From NCBI GenBank assembly GCA_023512835.1, contig CM042088.1, positions 45,648,771-45,712,770 of the forward strand: a stretch of DNA of 64,000 nt, read 5' to 3'. Positions 1 through 12,941 of this stretch are shown in pieces (position 1 is the stretch's first letter; the number at the start of each line of letters is the position of its first letter). The stretch comes from Taxillus chinensis. Lineage: Eukaryota > Streptophyta > Magnoliopsida > Santalales > Loranthaceae. The position numbers and the translations under genes are program-made. The notes under the pieces are model-generated. The model was not told the DNA's origin. It saw nothing but the letters and a program-made list of their open reading frames with translations, and ran no database searches.

Positions 1-1277
1 TACTCCATTTTTGTACCTCAATTCTTCTCTATGATATCTTTGACTACATCCATGTGTTATTGGGTAACTAAGTGGGACTAATTTCAAATGCGGATATAAT
101 TGGTCTAGTTAGTTTTTCCTGGCATTTGCCATTACAGCAATTATCCAATCAGCCCAAGCAAAATCAGACCGAGACCGAGATTGATGATGTCGTGCTGCTG
201 GGCCTCTGGTTTCTCTCTGGCATGGCTGGATTGATTGAATCATGCACCATATGATGACGATAATGCACAGGTTGGCATTCACGTCTTCGAATGAAGATAA
301 TGCATTATCCTTCCCAAGGTTCAAAAATACGGAACGCGGTACGGTACGGACTCGAAGCTGTACGGCAAGGCAGGCGCCTCGAGGCGGTTGAGGCGGGCGC
401 CTCAATCACCGATGACAATTTTTTTTTAAATATATATAAAATATATAAAATTAAATAAGCAAATTTAGTTTTAAAATAATAAAATCAGATTACAAGTATG
501 AAGTCTCACACTCATTAAAATCCAAATTTAAGTCTAGTCATACATCAAATATAAAAATCCAATAACTTAAATAAATAATAAATTAAATTATAATTTAAAA
601 TCATGAATTAAATTAATTAATTAACTATTAATTAAAATACATAAATAATACCGTGAGTTAAAATTAATTAATTTACCTCACGGACGCATTGACATTCACC
701 ATATGATGAAGATAATGCATTGACATTCACGTCTTCGAATGAAGATAACGCATTGTCCTTCCTTGTTTTACGTTTCCAATGGTGCCCAAATCCAGCGGTG
801 CCCATCCTCTTTTTTTTTTTGGGCAACACATAGGCTGAAATTTCAAATTATTTCTTACTTGTTATTTATTAGCTTTTATTTTTTGTGATTTTCATTATTT
901 TGGTTAACACAACAAAAAAATGTTAAATCAAAGTAAACTTATAAATAATAGGAAAAATACTAATGGTGATTTCATAACTTTGTAATACTTAATAAAACCC
1001 AAATTTCATAACGGTAATACTTAATACTCAAATGCTATTATACCCTGATTAGTAGTAACTAATAAGAAACATATATGTAAAATAACAGCTATGGTGATGA
1101 GAACAAATAATAATATTAATAGTAAAGCTAATGTAAATTTACATAATAATACAAAACAAAAGTATCTATATTGAGTTATAGTAGTGATAATAATAAGAAA
1201 TAATAATGTACTAACAAACCTTAATAAGTAAAATTATTTACCTTAAAGTATCATTTTCACGTGTTTTGTAAGGGGTG
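1..1277. repeat. Diverged direct repeat, copy A (interrupted)
   Basis: This stretch matches 2235-2950 block by block in the same orientation. Shared blocks include the segment around CAATCAGCCCAAGCAAAATC, the TGATGATGTCGTG...CTGGGCCTCTG block, the tract after AATTTCAAATTATTTCTTAC, and the end around TCATTTTCACGTGTTTTG. Copy A is longer because it carries an insertion of roughly 440 bp starting near 313. No long open reading frame or transposase motif is visible, so the unit is either a segmental tandem duplication or two copies of a non-autonomous element. Confidence 0.75.
313..758. mobile_element. Insertion in copy A with a GC-rich palindromic head
   Basis: Relative to copy B, this segment interrupts copy A. 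It opens with a GC-rich part (about 320-410) holding GGCGCCTCGAGGC and GAGGCGGGCGCCTC, which are self-complementary. It continues as very AT-rich DNA and closes near 660-690 with CCGTGAG/CTCACGG inverted repeats. A stretch of about 35 bp (ATTCACGTCTTCGAATGAAG and following bases) is present on both sides, at about 277-315 and 729-763. The segment codes for nothing recognisable. A non-autonomous DNA element or a local rearrangement are both possible. Confidence 0.45.
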
Positions 1278-1872
1278 GAAAACGGGTGGTGGGAATTGAT
1301 AAATTAATGTGCTAAATTAACGTGTTTTGGATGTTAATCAGTCCAATTATGAATGTAAGGTTGTTGGGAACGATTATAAATTAATGTGCTAAATTCTCAA
1401 AAATGAAAAAATAAAATAAAATACACCAACTAACCAACTCACCAAAAGCATGACTTGCTTAGCAACATACAAAAAAGTAATTAGATTCTGATCCAGAAAA
1501 AACCACAATTACTATGACTGAAATGAGTGAGCATTGCTCATATATCTCACATGCCATGTACTTGTCGGTGAAACTGGCTGATTACATCAGGTGAATAACC
1601 ATTTACTCATGATAATGAACCAAATAAGTCAAGTGCTTATCCTTGCTTTTGATTCTTTGCTTCCGAGGGATATGATACTGTTATCTGTTTTTGTTTTTGT
1701 TTTTTCCCTTTTATGTTTGTATGACAGGTGTAATTTTACTGATCAGACTCTGAAATCACACCTGGAAATCACACCTGATTATCTGCTATAAGGTTTTATG
1801 CTGTATTTTTTTATTTAAATTTTTTTATCAATGCTACATAATAATATAATTTTCCATCCTTGTCTCACATAG

Positions 1873-1928
1873 AAGAACCTGATGCCGAGGAGGATGAAAA
1901 TTGGAGTGAAGCTCAACAAAATATGTAA
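1873..1928 (+). other. Possible orphan terminal exon
   Basis: After a splice-acceptor-like TAG at 1870-1872, one frame reads EPDAEEDENWSEAQQNM and then a stop at 1926-1928. The acidic composition and high codon order resemble the last exon of a plant gene, but no upstream exon or family could be recognised. The rest of 1278-2234 is AT-rich and shows no gene. Confidence 0.2.
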
Positions 1929-2234
1929 AGTCCATGGGCCTGCTTGCGTGAAATATATATCTATTTTCACCTTTGTCCATCTATGATATATTATAATTTT
2001 AAATTAGTTTGAATCGACTGTAATCCTATTTTATATTCTTAATGTGTTGAATATTTATTATATTATTGTGTGAACCTTATTATGTTTTTGTGTTATTTTA
2101 TAAGCATATTATGTCTTTATATATGTGTGCGCGCGCTCTTGCTCACTTGGAATTTTAGTTATTTATAGTTATCTTCAGCTTCACAATGCTGAGTATGCTG
2201 ATGATACATTGTGTTGCTTTCTCATCCTTATTTC

Positions 2235-2950
2235 CTTATACAGTCCATCTATTCGATTTTTGCACCTCAATTCTTCTCTGAGATATCTTTGACTACACCC
2301 ATGTCTTGGGTAACTAGGCGGGACTAATTTCAAATGCGGATATAATTGGTCTAGTTAGTTTTTCCTGGCATTTACCATTACAACAATTATCCAATCAGCC
2401 CAAGCAAAATCACCGAGACAGAGATTGATGATGTCGTGATGCTGGGCCTCTGATTTCTCTCTGGCATGGCTGGATTAATTGAATCATGCACCATATGATG
2501 AAGATAACGCGAAGCTTACGATTACGATCTGAGAGGATACCTGTTACAAAAAAAAAAAAAAAAAGAATAACGCACAGGTTGACATTCACGGTTTCTATTG
2601 AAGATAACGCATTGTCCTTCCTTGTTTTTACGTTTCCAATGATGCCCAAATCTAATTGTGTCAATCCTTTTTTTTTGCAACACGTGAGGCTAAAATTTCA
2701 AATTATTTCTTACTCATTTTTTATTAGCTTTTCTTTTTTTGTGATTTTTATTATTTGGTTAACACAAAAAAAAATGCTAAATTAAAGTAAACTTATAAAT
2801 AATAATAATAAATAGTAAAGCTAATGTAAATTTACATAATCATACAAAAAAAATATCTATTCACGATAATTTGAGTAATGTACTAATAGACCTTAATAAG
2901 TAAAATTATTTATTTAAGTATCATTTTCACGTGTTTTGAAAGGGGTGGTG
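2235..2950. repeat. Diverged direct repeat, copy B
   Basis: This is the second copy of the segment that starts the window. It lacks the large insertion of copy A but has its own small poly(A)-tailed insertion at 2511-2566. From 2951 to about 3600 the sequence is unremarkable AT-rich DNA that leads into the promoter of the transporter gene. Confidence 0.75.
2511..2566 (+). mobile_element. Short retroposed insertion with poly(A) tail and target-site duplication
   Basis: About 36 bp of unique sequence is followed by 17 A residues (2548-2564). The insert is flanked by the 7-bp direct repeat ATAACGC at 2504-2510 and 2567-2573. The matching place in copy A (about 257-272) has the site only once and no insert. 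That is the structure left by target-primed reverse transcription of a severely 5'-truncated LINE, SINE or mRNA. The source element cannot be named from so short a fragment. Confidence 0.6.
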
Positions 2951-3612
2951 AAACTAAGAATACGAATAAAATGATATATTTAAAAATGTAGAAATTATAA
3001 AATTATTCTTTTAATTACCTATTACACAAAATATATTAAATAATATTATTTTTTATACTTATCAAACAATGGATTAGTACTGGTAGTCTATAGAAAATTT
3101 AAAAAAAAACCAGAAAATTATATAGATTATATTGAACTTTGATGTTAACATCATGTTCGTGGATAACCTCATAATATCAATATATATAGAGAAGAAAACG
3201 TATGCCATATGGCATAAATAGCAGAAGCTTAGAGCTCGTCAATTAACTCACTTCCAATGGAGTTCGGCCTTTTATCAACCTTGGAAGTAAATGGGTATGA
3301 CATATGGCATAAAAAAGAGCTTGTAATGATACAGACAACGTTGGACCCATATAAAAAAGTCTCGATTTGTGATCGTAGACCCAGGTGCTAATAACATTGC
3401 ACGCTGCAATTTTCCTGGACTTCTTCTTCTTCTTCTTCGTTATTATTAATATTATTTGAGTTAAGTTTGTCACCCATCCATAAATCCACACTAATTTAGC
3501 ACTCAAAAAATTGAAAAAGAAAATGTTAACGGCAGTTTGGACCAAAGAACGGTGGGTGTCTTCACTGTCTTGATTGGTTGGTAGAAATGACTTAGCTTCA
3601 CCGTCCCCAGAG

Positions 3613-5957
3613 ATGGAACAAGAACAAGAAGGGGGCGATTTCAGGTAACTAACTACATTCGCCAACGTACCATATATCACATAACATATATCATATACCA
3701 TAATTCAGCTATGACTTGTATGGCTCTGTCAGATATGATCAGCTGGTGTAGACGACACAAATACTGGCGAGCCATCTCCATTCTGTTCCTTGGTCAAATT
3801 GTTTCTTTTGTATTAGCACTCGAGAGCTTAGCCTCGTCTCTAATTTCCGAGCTTGGTACTGTTTTTCCCTCCTTGTAGATCCCATAGATGATAGTTCATA
3901 TTCTATTTTTGTTTAATGTTACGGGTATATCTGGTTTATTGAATTTCACCATCTGTTTCTCGGATTTTGTGGTGTGTTTGGTAGGTGTCAATACGCCTCT
4001 TACTCAGACATTCTTCGCCTACTTGACCTTAGCAGTGGTTTATGGAAGCATCTTGCTGTATAGGCGCCAGAAACTACTGGTAAATTGGTTGAAGTGATCT
4101 TTCTCATCGCCTGCACATATAAACCTCATTAAAAAAATTTACATTACAGTGTTAAGACGCAGATTACATGTAATGTTGCCTATTTTTCCAGAAGTTTGAA
4201 ACTACATAACATCTCAAAACAGAAAATGTATCCCAACCCCTGTCAACATGTTTTGGTCTCTTAACGCCTAGATTTTCTTGTGGGGACATGAAATGTGAAA
4301 TATATGTTTTGTGGGGTTTGCAGGTATCCTGGTATTGGTATGTCCTGATAGGCTTTGTTGACGTTCAAGGGAATTATCTTGGTGAGTAATCACTCACGCA
4401 CACACACACACACAGAAGTACATGGAGGTAAGCATATTATGAAATACAGTGTAAATTAAACCCAGTCGTATTAAATTTAGAAGCCCTGTTTTTTTTTTAT
4501 TTAATAAAACTACGATAAGTAATGGGAGACGTCTCCATATGCAAGCATGCATAGTAGGCTTCCAATTTTTACTTCTTCGCCTTTGGTTGCAGTTAATGAG
4601 GCATACCAGTTCTCCTCAATCACTAGTGTGACTCTATTGGACTGTTGCACCATAGTGTGGGTCATAATTTTAACACGGGCAATCATAGGCACGCAGTATT
4701 CCCTGTGGCAGTTCTTGGGTGCAGGTCTCTGTGTGGTTGGCCTTGGTTTGGTGTTTCTTTCTGATGCTGATGTGGGCAGTGGAGGTGACATTTCCTTTAC
4801 CACCTACAAATTTGTTCTTCAAACAGCAAAACTACTTCATTTAAACTTTGCATTACCGTGTTTTTTTTAAGTAGGCCATCTCTATCACTATCACTGGTTT
4901 GCACTTTTTTTTTTATCAAACATCAATTATTAGTGGAGATAGTCTCATATCTATCACTGTAATATTTTTGCGTATAGCATCTCACGTCCATGAATGACAT
5001 TTAGGTGGTTCAAAACTTCTCCTGGGTGACACACTTGTGATTGTAGGGACAGTTTTCTATGCATTGAGCAATGTGGGTGAGGTAGGCGACCAGTTCTTCA
5101 ACCATATCTTATCAAGAAGCCTTGATTTCCCGAGGCTTCACAATTTTGATGGCATATGCTATATATAAACACGTTATCTTATGCTGTCATATCAATTAAA
5201 CCTTTATTAATTTGCACCTCTCTCTCATCTTTCTGATCCCCTGCATCCATTTTCGCCTCAAAATGCAGGAATTTTGTGTGAAGAAGAAAGATCTAGTCGA
5301 AGTAATTGCAATGCTTGGTGTTTTTGGTACTGTAGTGAGTATTTGTGAGATGTATCCTGATGATTAGGTATCATTATGCGCTACAATTGTCGTTATGCAC
5401 AATAACTCTCACTTAAGCTGACTGATGTATATATTACATTTTAGTAACTTGATCAAGAATACTATTTATTTGCATTCCATAACCTTCTATTTAGAGCTAT
5501 AATAGAGCGGAAGATCCTGGAATCTGTCAATTGGTCTACTAAAATTGTAAGCAAATGATCTGATGCTAACTGATGAGCAATCGTTTTTCTTAAAGTTTAA
5601 GTATTCTTCAAGTCCTTATAATATTGGTTTCGGTTGTTTTCAGATACTAGCCTTTCTTGGCTATGCTTCATCTTGCTCTGTGTTCTACGCCCTTGCTCCT
5701 TTTGTTCTGAAGGTCAGCTCCTTATTTAATTGATGGGTCATGGTGAAGTTGTTTTCATGTAGATGCAAATTACTCCTTGATAAGGTTTTTGCCGCTTAGA
5801 TTGGTTATCATATGCAAAAAATAGGTCTGGTCAAACAATAGTAAGTTTAATTTGGGTGGATATATATATATATATATATATAATATTAGGGAACCATTAC
5901 TTAGTGCAGTTTCATATTCAACTTGGTCATATCCAGTACTGCCTGCAGGTTCTATAT

Positions 5958-5988
<31 letters not shown>

Positions 5989-6775
5989 TACACACACATA
6001 TGATCATTTCGTCTAGCAGATTTCTTCAAATTAATTTGAGCATCCAAACCCAACAAATGACAGTACTATGTGGATGATTTTACCTTTTCTTATAATTTCC
6101 AATGCAGTTAAGTGGATCTGCCATGTTCAATCTCTCCATTCTCACGAGTGATATGTGGGTAGTTGTATTTCGCATTTTTTTGTACCAGCAACAGGTTCAT
6201 TTTTAACTTGGTACATTTTTATTCTAAGCTGTCAGGATACCAGCCTGACCAGCATAGAGGGTGCGTAGAGTTTTTACAATCAATGTTCGTTCATACGCAT
6301 TCTATTTCCTCCTTGTTCTTGTGTTTGGATTTTGAGGACACGAGAAACCTGACAAGAATTAACTTCAACTGGCAGGTTGACTGGTTATATTTTGTTTCTT
6401 TCGCAACCGTAGTTGTTGGAATTGCAATTTATTCAACCAAGTATGTTCTTTTCCTCACCAAATGGATTTCCATTTTCTATCTCACAGAAAATAAATTTAA
6501 AATATGGTATCTTGGGGATGGTGTCATTCATTGCTGGCCCTTAGAAAATGACCGTAACTGTGAAAAGCCAACTGCTATATACACGCACACACAGACATGG
6601 TCTCATGTTTATCACACACTTGATGCGTAAAAACTATTCACTGATTCATCTATCCCCTCTCCACAGTGAGAAGGACCCTGGTTCTGTTACTGTGCAGCAC
6701 AATGGAGATGGGGACGCACAGTACCAGGCGCTCAATGAGGAATGTGAATCTCCAAGAATCGAGGCCTTCGCCTAA
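3613..6775 (+). CDS. SLC35F/DUF914-type membrane transporter, 12 exons
   Basis: Exons: 3613-3644, 3743-3855, 3985-4079, 4324-4381, 4593-4784, 5005-5081, 5269-5351, 5495-5546, 5644-5712, 6108-6194, 6376-6440, 6667-6775. They join in frame to 343 residues, the usual size for plant SLC35F1/F2-like (DUF914, EamA-related) proteins. Seen: hydrophobic membrane segments in nearly every exon, the family hallmarks SVTLLDC, NLSILTSDMW and VDWLYFVSFA, and a short acidic cytosolic tail. Family knowledge: these are multi-pass members of the drug/metabolite transporter superfamily; the substrate of the plant proteins is not settled. The start is the least certain part. An ATG at 3613 gives MEQEQEGGDF and splices in phase to 3743, but an ATG at 3711 or 3735 inside the next open stretch is possible. 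Confidence 0.88.
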
Positions 6776-8845
6776 ATGGAGCAGGGGCCAGGTTGCATTA
6801 ATGTCAAGCTTTGTGTTCCGAATCAAAAGTCTCACTATTTATTTACTTTATGACCAACTGCTTAGGAAAAAAACAATCCAAAATAAACCGAAAAAAAACT
6901 ACCAGGAACATGAGCTCTAACAATTTTTTTGTTTTTACAAGATTATTAATCTGGTTCCAAAAATAGGACCGAATTAATTTAAACCTAAATTGAATATATA
7001 ATTAAGTTTGATATTTGTGCTTGATTAGTAAGTTTTGATTATTTTGACATGAAACTATTACAAATATTTTTTTAAATTTAATTGATTTATAAACAATTTT
7101 TTTAACTATTGTATAGACATAATTTTATATAATAATATTAAATTTATTTGATAAATTTCGTTTAATAAATAATAATAATATAAATATGTTTTTGCAATTT
7201 GGACAAATAAATTAGAAGTTATAGTCGATAATGGTTAGATTTTGTAAAGGGATGAGAATAGAATTGTAAAAACAATTGGGAAGAGGTGGTGTTTTGAGTT
7301 GCATTCGGCTAAAATTTATTTACTTAATATGGTTCATTCATTTTGGAAATAATAATGCCTTTAATTGAATGGTCGAATACCATGGAATTGAAGTTATGAA
7401 ATTACATAAAAACGTTATAATAAAGAATTAATTGTAAAATTAATTAAATTCAACAAAAAAAAATGTATATAATAGCTTGTTTGGTATGAAAGAATAAATT
7501 TAAGAGGAATAAAATTTGTAGGAGAATAAGATTAACACAAAATTAGAGTGAAATTTTAATTATTTTTTTAAAAAATACAAGAGTAGGGTAGGTAATAAAT
7601 TAATGTAATTATTAAAATATTTTCATAATTATTAAAATTTATTAAATAAAATCTTATGTCCTTCTTTATCTCTCTCGTTTGGAGCACATCAGCGATCACT
7701 TGCCAAGATTATGTGTTCATGGTCAAGGATTTATTCGATTCCAATGTGATCTATCGATTCTTTGGATTTTCTAGGTATTTTGGCTTCCCATTTCGAGTCC
7801 TTTGAGAAGAACGTGCAACACTAGAGTAAAAGGTTATGAAAAATTACAATTCTTTGGTTCTACAAATGAATGCTAATCTTTAATGCAAAATTATTTGTAT
7901 AGACTATTTGATTTATTAATTGAAAAAACAAGTTTGATGTTGGTTCACTATGTTTTCTTGGAGGAAGAGAGATGGTTGCAAAAATAATATGTGTAAGAGA
8001 GTCGAGGGCAAATAGATTAAAAGATTCCTTTATATACGAGAACTTTTGTAAATATGATATATGTGAGGAATCAATTTATTATTATTTGAGTTATAGTATT
8101 CTCATAATAATTTTTTTTTTTTCGTACTAAACACAAAAAATAAATAAAATTTTATTTATTTATTTTTCTATTTTACTACCAAATGACTTAAGTATTTGAT
8201 TTGTCAGACTTATTTGATTGAGTTATTTGCTCATTGTTCTTTCCGTTGCTCCTTAGGATTCATCTTTAAGCATACTGGCCTATGTGGGCCAGACTGGGCC
8301 GTTTACTGAATGGCCTGTGTTGGGCTTCTTTTTGTAAGCATAAAGGCCATTGCTTCTTTCCCTATATGGGTTTATAGTTGGGCTAATTGAGCCCTTTGTC
8401 CTGGGGCCTTGGCTCTTATCGTTTTCCTTATCAATAAAATTTGTCGTTAGTTTGAAAAAAAGAAGAAAAAAGTGTGGGGGAAAAAAAAAGTGCGACAAAA
8501 TACATGAAAAAGAGAGACAAAAATAAGAGCAAGCCGGGAAGATTAAGGATGACAATGAGTTGAGACTGACAAAAAAGTTCGATTGGAACTCGATTCAAAT
8601 ATATATAGTTTTGATCTAAACTCAATCCACCTCAGTAGTTTAAGAAGTTTGAAATGAAATTAGATGGGAATGAAATTTTTTATTTTAACTTTATTTAAAA
8701 AGATAATAAAATATTAAATCGCCTACATACAACACTTAAATCAATAACTTATCGGCCAAATCAAAGAAATGCAAGGCCCGGATGGGGCCAATATTGCCCA
8801 CATCATGCGTGCCGGTCTGTGTGCGTTCTGACATACGACAGTAGG

Positions 8846-8929
8846 CTCATAAAAATGTGGTGGGTGAAAATTAGAAGCCCTCAGCACCCTCATAAATTGT
8901 GGTGGGTGAAAATTAGAAACCCTCAACAG
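8846..8929. repeat. Two-copy 42-bp tandem repeat
   Basis: The core GTGGTGGGTGAAAATTAGAA occurs twice at a spacing of about 42 bp, with a few substitutions between copies. No coding content is seen. Confidence 0.75.
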
Positions 8930-9581
8930 CCACGTAATGCATACATAATACACCTAGTCAAGGAAGGAAGGAACCCGTCGACTGCTTTCTGAACCAGTAC
9001 AGGCTGCACGTACTGATTTTAAATAATCAATTATTTTTAGTATTTATTGTTCGTTAAAATACAAGTGGATTGATATATATATATATATATCATCAACTCT
9101 TTCAGGGCATCTCCATTAATCCATCGGTTGTTTTTGTTAATGCCTTCTCCCTCCGCTAAGTGATATTGCCTATAAAAACTGTTGCTTTTATGGAGTGTCA
9201 GTTTGATTGTGAATATGTACGTAATAGAGATGAGTATAAACACGAGATATATTATCGTTATTATTATTTTATCAATAATATTATTTTCGAGTTAATGTAA
9301 AATATTAATAATATTTCCAAGTCATAAAATTAATATTAATTTTCTATATATTAAATTATGATCGAGCTGAATACCTCTTGGAGTGCTATGGTGGTAATGG
9401 TAAATAAAATTTTATATGGGTTGTATCGTGTAAAAATTCGGGAGGGGTGCATATATAGTTGGCGGGCCCGCAAAAGATGATAATTACAGGCTAAGTATAG
9501 AGATTCACTTCCCCCACAATTCTATTGCGAGACTGAGATCCTACTTAGCAGCATCCACGTACGGCACTATCTCTTATATTA

Positions 9582-9596
9582 TTTGTGTGTGTGTGG

Positions 9597-9642
<46 letters not shown>
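9582..9642. repeat. Compound (GT)n-(AT)n microsatellite upstream of the GDSL gene
   Basis: GT-type repeats run directly into about 18 AT units. The tract lies about 65-125 bp before the start codon of the GDSL gene, where the core promoter or leader should be, so its length may affect expression. That last point is inference. Confidence 0.85.
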
Positions 9643-9646
<4 letters not shown>

Positions 9647-9708
9647 ATGTTAAACTTTCATCTTCTTCCATTAGCGTCAGTCCTCTGCAATTCAACAGCT
9701 AGCTACAT

Positions 9709-12145
9709 ATGGAGGCACTGATGAGGCTCTTTTTCTTCGGTCTTCTCGTCACCGGTTGCAACCTCTCCTATCATATTCATGGGTTTGGTATTCTCTGTCA
9801 GTACACATTGATTTTTTTATATATGTTTTGTTGTTGTTAATAATGTTATTTGTTTATTGTATATTGTATTGCAGGGGTTCATGGTTGGTCTCATCGCGAT
9901 GATGCCACGATTCATCAACCCCGTGACAGCAGCAGCAGCAGCAGCGGGAGCGATCTGATCCACAATCTCGGCCGGTTTCGTCCTAACAAGCTTTTTGTTT
10001 TCGGGGACTCCTACGCGGACACAGGGAACAACCCCGTGTCGGTGGCCAGTTCCTGGAAGTACCCGTACGGCATCACGTTTCCCGGCAAGCCCACCGGCCG
10101 CTTCTCCGATGGTCGTGTCTTGACCGATTTCTTCGGTAATTAAACCACTAAACCGCTTCATCTCTCTTATATATCTCCATCAATGTTATTTGATATGTCT
10201 GTGAATTTTATTTTATTTTATTTTTATTCCTTCAATTCCTTTTGGTCGATGATCAAGTTAGTGGCCTTCGCTTTTGCTTTGCCGTGTAGGAGGAATGGCT
10301 CTATTATTGGTGTTGGATATACCACTTTTGAGTCTTTTCTGACGTTTTTTTTTTTTTTTTGCTTTCTCCTTTCACTTTTTTCTGATATGTTCGAATGGGT
10401 CTCTTCCCTGTTCCTTTGACCTACTTCAATAATTATTATCCAAACTAAAGAATATACATATGATAAAATTAAAACCTTTCAGATGCCCTCTTTCTATCCG
10501 TGAAATTTTTTGCGTGATCTTGGTGTCTCATGTCATGTTTTTAGTTATCTATGCATGCATCATGGTTAAAATTACGGAGTGGATATATCCTCAACTGAGA
10601 TAATTGTGAGTTTTCAAAAGTTGTTTACTGTGGGACTAGAGCTAGAGATGAAAACTTAATCTAGTTTTAAGTTAGATAACTGTAATTTTAGAAGTGACAA
10701 AGCAAAAGCAGCGACACCCAACTCTTCTCCTTGTAAGTTTCAATTATATACACACACATATATATATATACATATACATATATTATAGTATGTATTAATT
10801 ACAGTGCATGTGTACAAAAATCATCAATCTCGATCAATATGTGTGCGTGTGGGGGGGTGGTGTGACCGTGTGAGTGACATGGAACACGTGGCGTGACACA
10901 GCCAGGTACATGAGGGTGAAGTCGCCGACTGCGTACAGATGGAGGAAATACGGAGGGGAGAGGTCAACAAGTAGCGGGATGAACTTCGCGACAGGTGGGA
11001 CAGGAGTGTTCCAGACGCTGGCCCCTGGGCCAAACATGACCACCCAGATCCACTTCCTCAGCCGACTCCTCGCCGACGGCTTCTTCTCCGCCACCGATCT
11101 CCGCTCCTCCGTCGCACTCGTCACCCTCGCCGGCAACGACTACGCTGCCTACATGGCTAGCGGGAATGCCACCATGGTAATTATGCTCGTTTACTTTTAC
11201 TTTTACTTATTTTGATTCCCTTTTCTTTTAAATGCAAATAGAAACAAAATCCAAATTAATTATTATTTTAAAACAGACCACGGGGTTGCGCCTCATTTTT
11301 TTTTTTTTGGTTTAAATAATAAGTTAGAAAAACAAAACCGGCTGATGTGGTCCGTACTCCGTATCAAAGCTCTTTTAAATGTGATAATCATACTAATAAC
11401 AAGTGGGTCACGGAAAGTTTCAAATATCGATTTTTGACCCCAAAATGACTCCCCTATTTTGGACCCAATAATCCCAATCTCATTTTGGGTTATATTAGCC
11501 GGGAAGTAGGGGTGAAACTTAAAATTAATAAATTATTCGGTAGAAACTTACTTGCCAAAACCATCAACTTATTAAATTTATGAAATCAAATCGATTTAAT
11601 TTGAACCCAAATAATATATTAATTTAATCATAATTTAAAGAATATTATAATTTATTGATTTATTATTTTTATTTTATATTTTAAAATTTATTTATTTAAT
11701 ATTATCTGTTAATATTTAATGTGTTGTATTTATAAGTTATATTATTTAATTTTAATATTTTTAAAATTATAAATTTAATATATATTATTATTAATGTGTT
11801 TATTTCTTTTTTATTTTTTTATTTTATATTATTTTAACTTTAAGAATTTAAAAAAATAATCAGTTTAATCTAATTTGATTTCGTTTGATTTTATCTAAAT
11901 AAAAAAAATCATTTGATTTGAACCGACTCAAATCAAACGGGAAAGAATTTTAAAAATAAGTTAACTGCGTAATCTAAGCAACTATATATTAATGCTATAT
12001 TAAACTGGATGATATGTGTTCGAAAATTAATTATGCTCATATTTTTGATTATTTATTATGCTCGAGTAAAATCAATTGTCAACACATGTACCCACTGTTA
12101 AAATTAATTATTGTATTAATGACCGGGTCTCTCTCTCTGTGTGTG

Positions 12146-12176
<31 letters not shown>

Positions 12177-12941
12177 TAATTTATTGTGCTCATTAAGCAG
12201 GAAGGTTTGAGAGCCTTTGTTCCCAAAGTGGTAAATCAGCTGGTTGTAAACTTGAGATTGATCAAAGAGGTGGGCGTGACAAAGGTGGCAGTGACAGCAC
12301 TGCAGCCTCTGGGGTGCCTTCCTCGGGCCACCGTGGACGCCAACTTCCAATCCTGCAACGCCACCGAAAACGCTGCCGTCTCCTTCCATAATCTTCTCCT
12401 CAACCAAGCCCTCACCGACCTGAACCGCAATGCTGCGTACTGTGATAAGCTTCCTCAGAACGAACCACCTTTCGTCCTCCTCGATCTTTACTCGTCCTTC
12501 ACTTCGGTCTTGAACACCACGGCAACCCCTGCTGCAGGTACTTAATTCCCTTACCAATGATAATACCATTGATATATAGCTAGCTAGATTTTAATCACCT
12601 ACTCAGTACTGCAGCCTCTAGTTTTAATAAATAATCAAACTGTTACATATATATATATATAAAGCTAATTAATTAATGACCTGATGAAAATTAATGTGAT
12701 GTTGAATGGTTTTGCAAATGCAGGAGAGTCCAAGTTTGGGAATGCATTGGAGCCATGTTGCAAGGGGATGGGCGCAGAGTATTACTGTGGAAGCGTGGAT
12801 GTGAATGGGACGAAGATGTACACGGTTTGCCAGAGACCCGAATCGGCTTTCTTCTGGGACTCGGTCCACCCCACTCAGCGGGGATGGCAAGCCGTGTATT
12901 CAGTTTTACGATCCAACCTTCAACAGATTTGCTGTACTTAG
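9709..12941 (+). CDS. GDSL esterase/lipase, secreted, 5 exons (At5g03610-like)
   Basis: Exons: 9709-9787, 9875-10135, 10902-11176, 12201-12537, 12724-12941; 389 residues. Residues 1 to about 25 form a signal peptide (MEALMRLFFFGLLVTGCNL). A Ser-rich patch from AGC repeats lies at 45-50. Block I is FVFGDSYADTGN with nucleophile Ser72. Block II is the NFATGGTG region, block III is LAGND with Asn192, and block V is WDSVHPT with Asp363 and His366, so the SGNH catalytic set is complete. The motifs KPTGRFSDGRVLTDF and NMTTQI resemble the At5g03610 branch. Family role: hydrolysis of acyl or acetyl esters in the cell wall, cuticle or apoplast. The real substrate cannot be told from sequence. All five exons splice in phase, and the gene appears intact. 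Confidence 0.93.

Larger units (their letters stand above)
6776..9708. other. Intergenic, AT-rich
   Basis: No gene is visible between the transporter and the GDSL gene. The stretch holds AT-rich tracts, a tandem 42-bp repeat at 8846-8929, a GGGCATCTCC motif near 9107 of a kind often found at ends of plant non-autonomous elements, and a compound GT/AT microsatellite close to the GDSL start. Confidence 0.6.

Noticed and set aside
109..405. 98-codon minus-strand frame near the window start
   Set aside because: It runs through a repeat copy and a GC palindromic insertion, has no family resemblance, and is not kept in the second repeat copy.
3243..3701. 152-codon minus-strand frame overlapping the transporter start
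   Set aside because: It has no recognisable domain, and the opposite strand carries the leader and first exon of a well-supported transporter gene.
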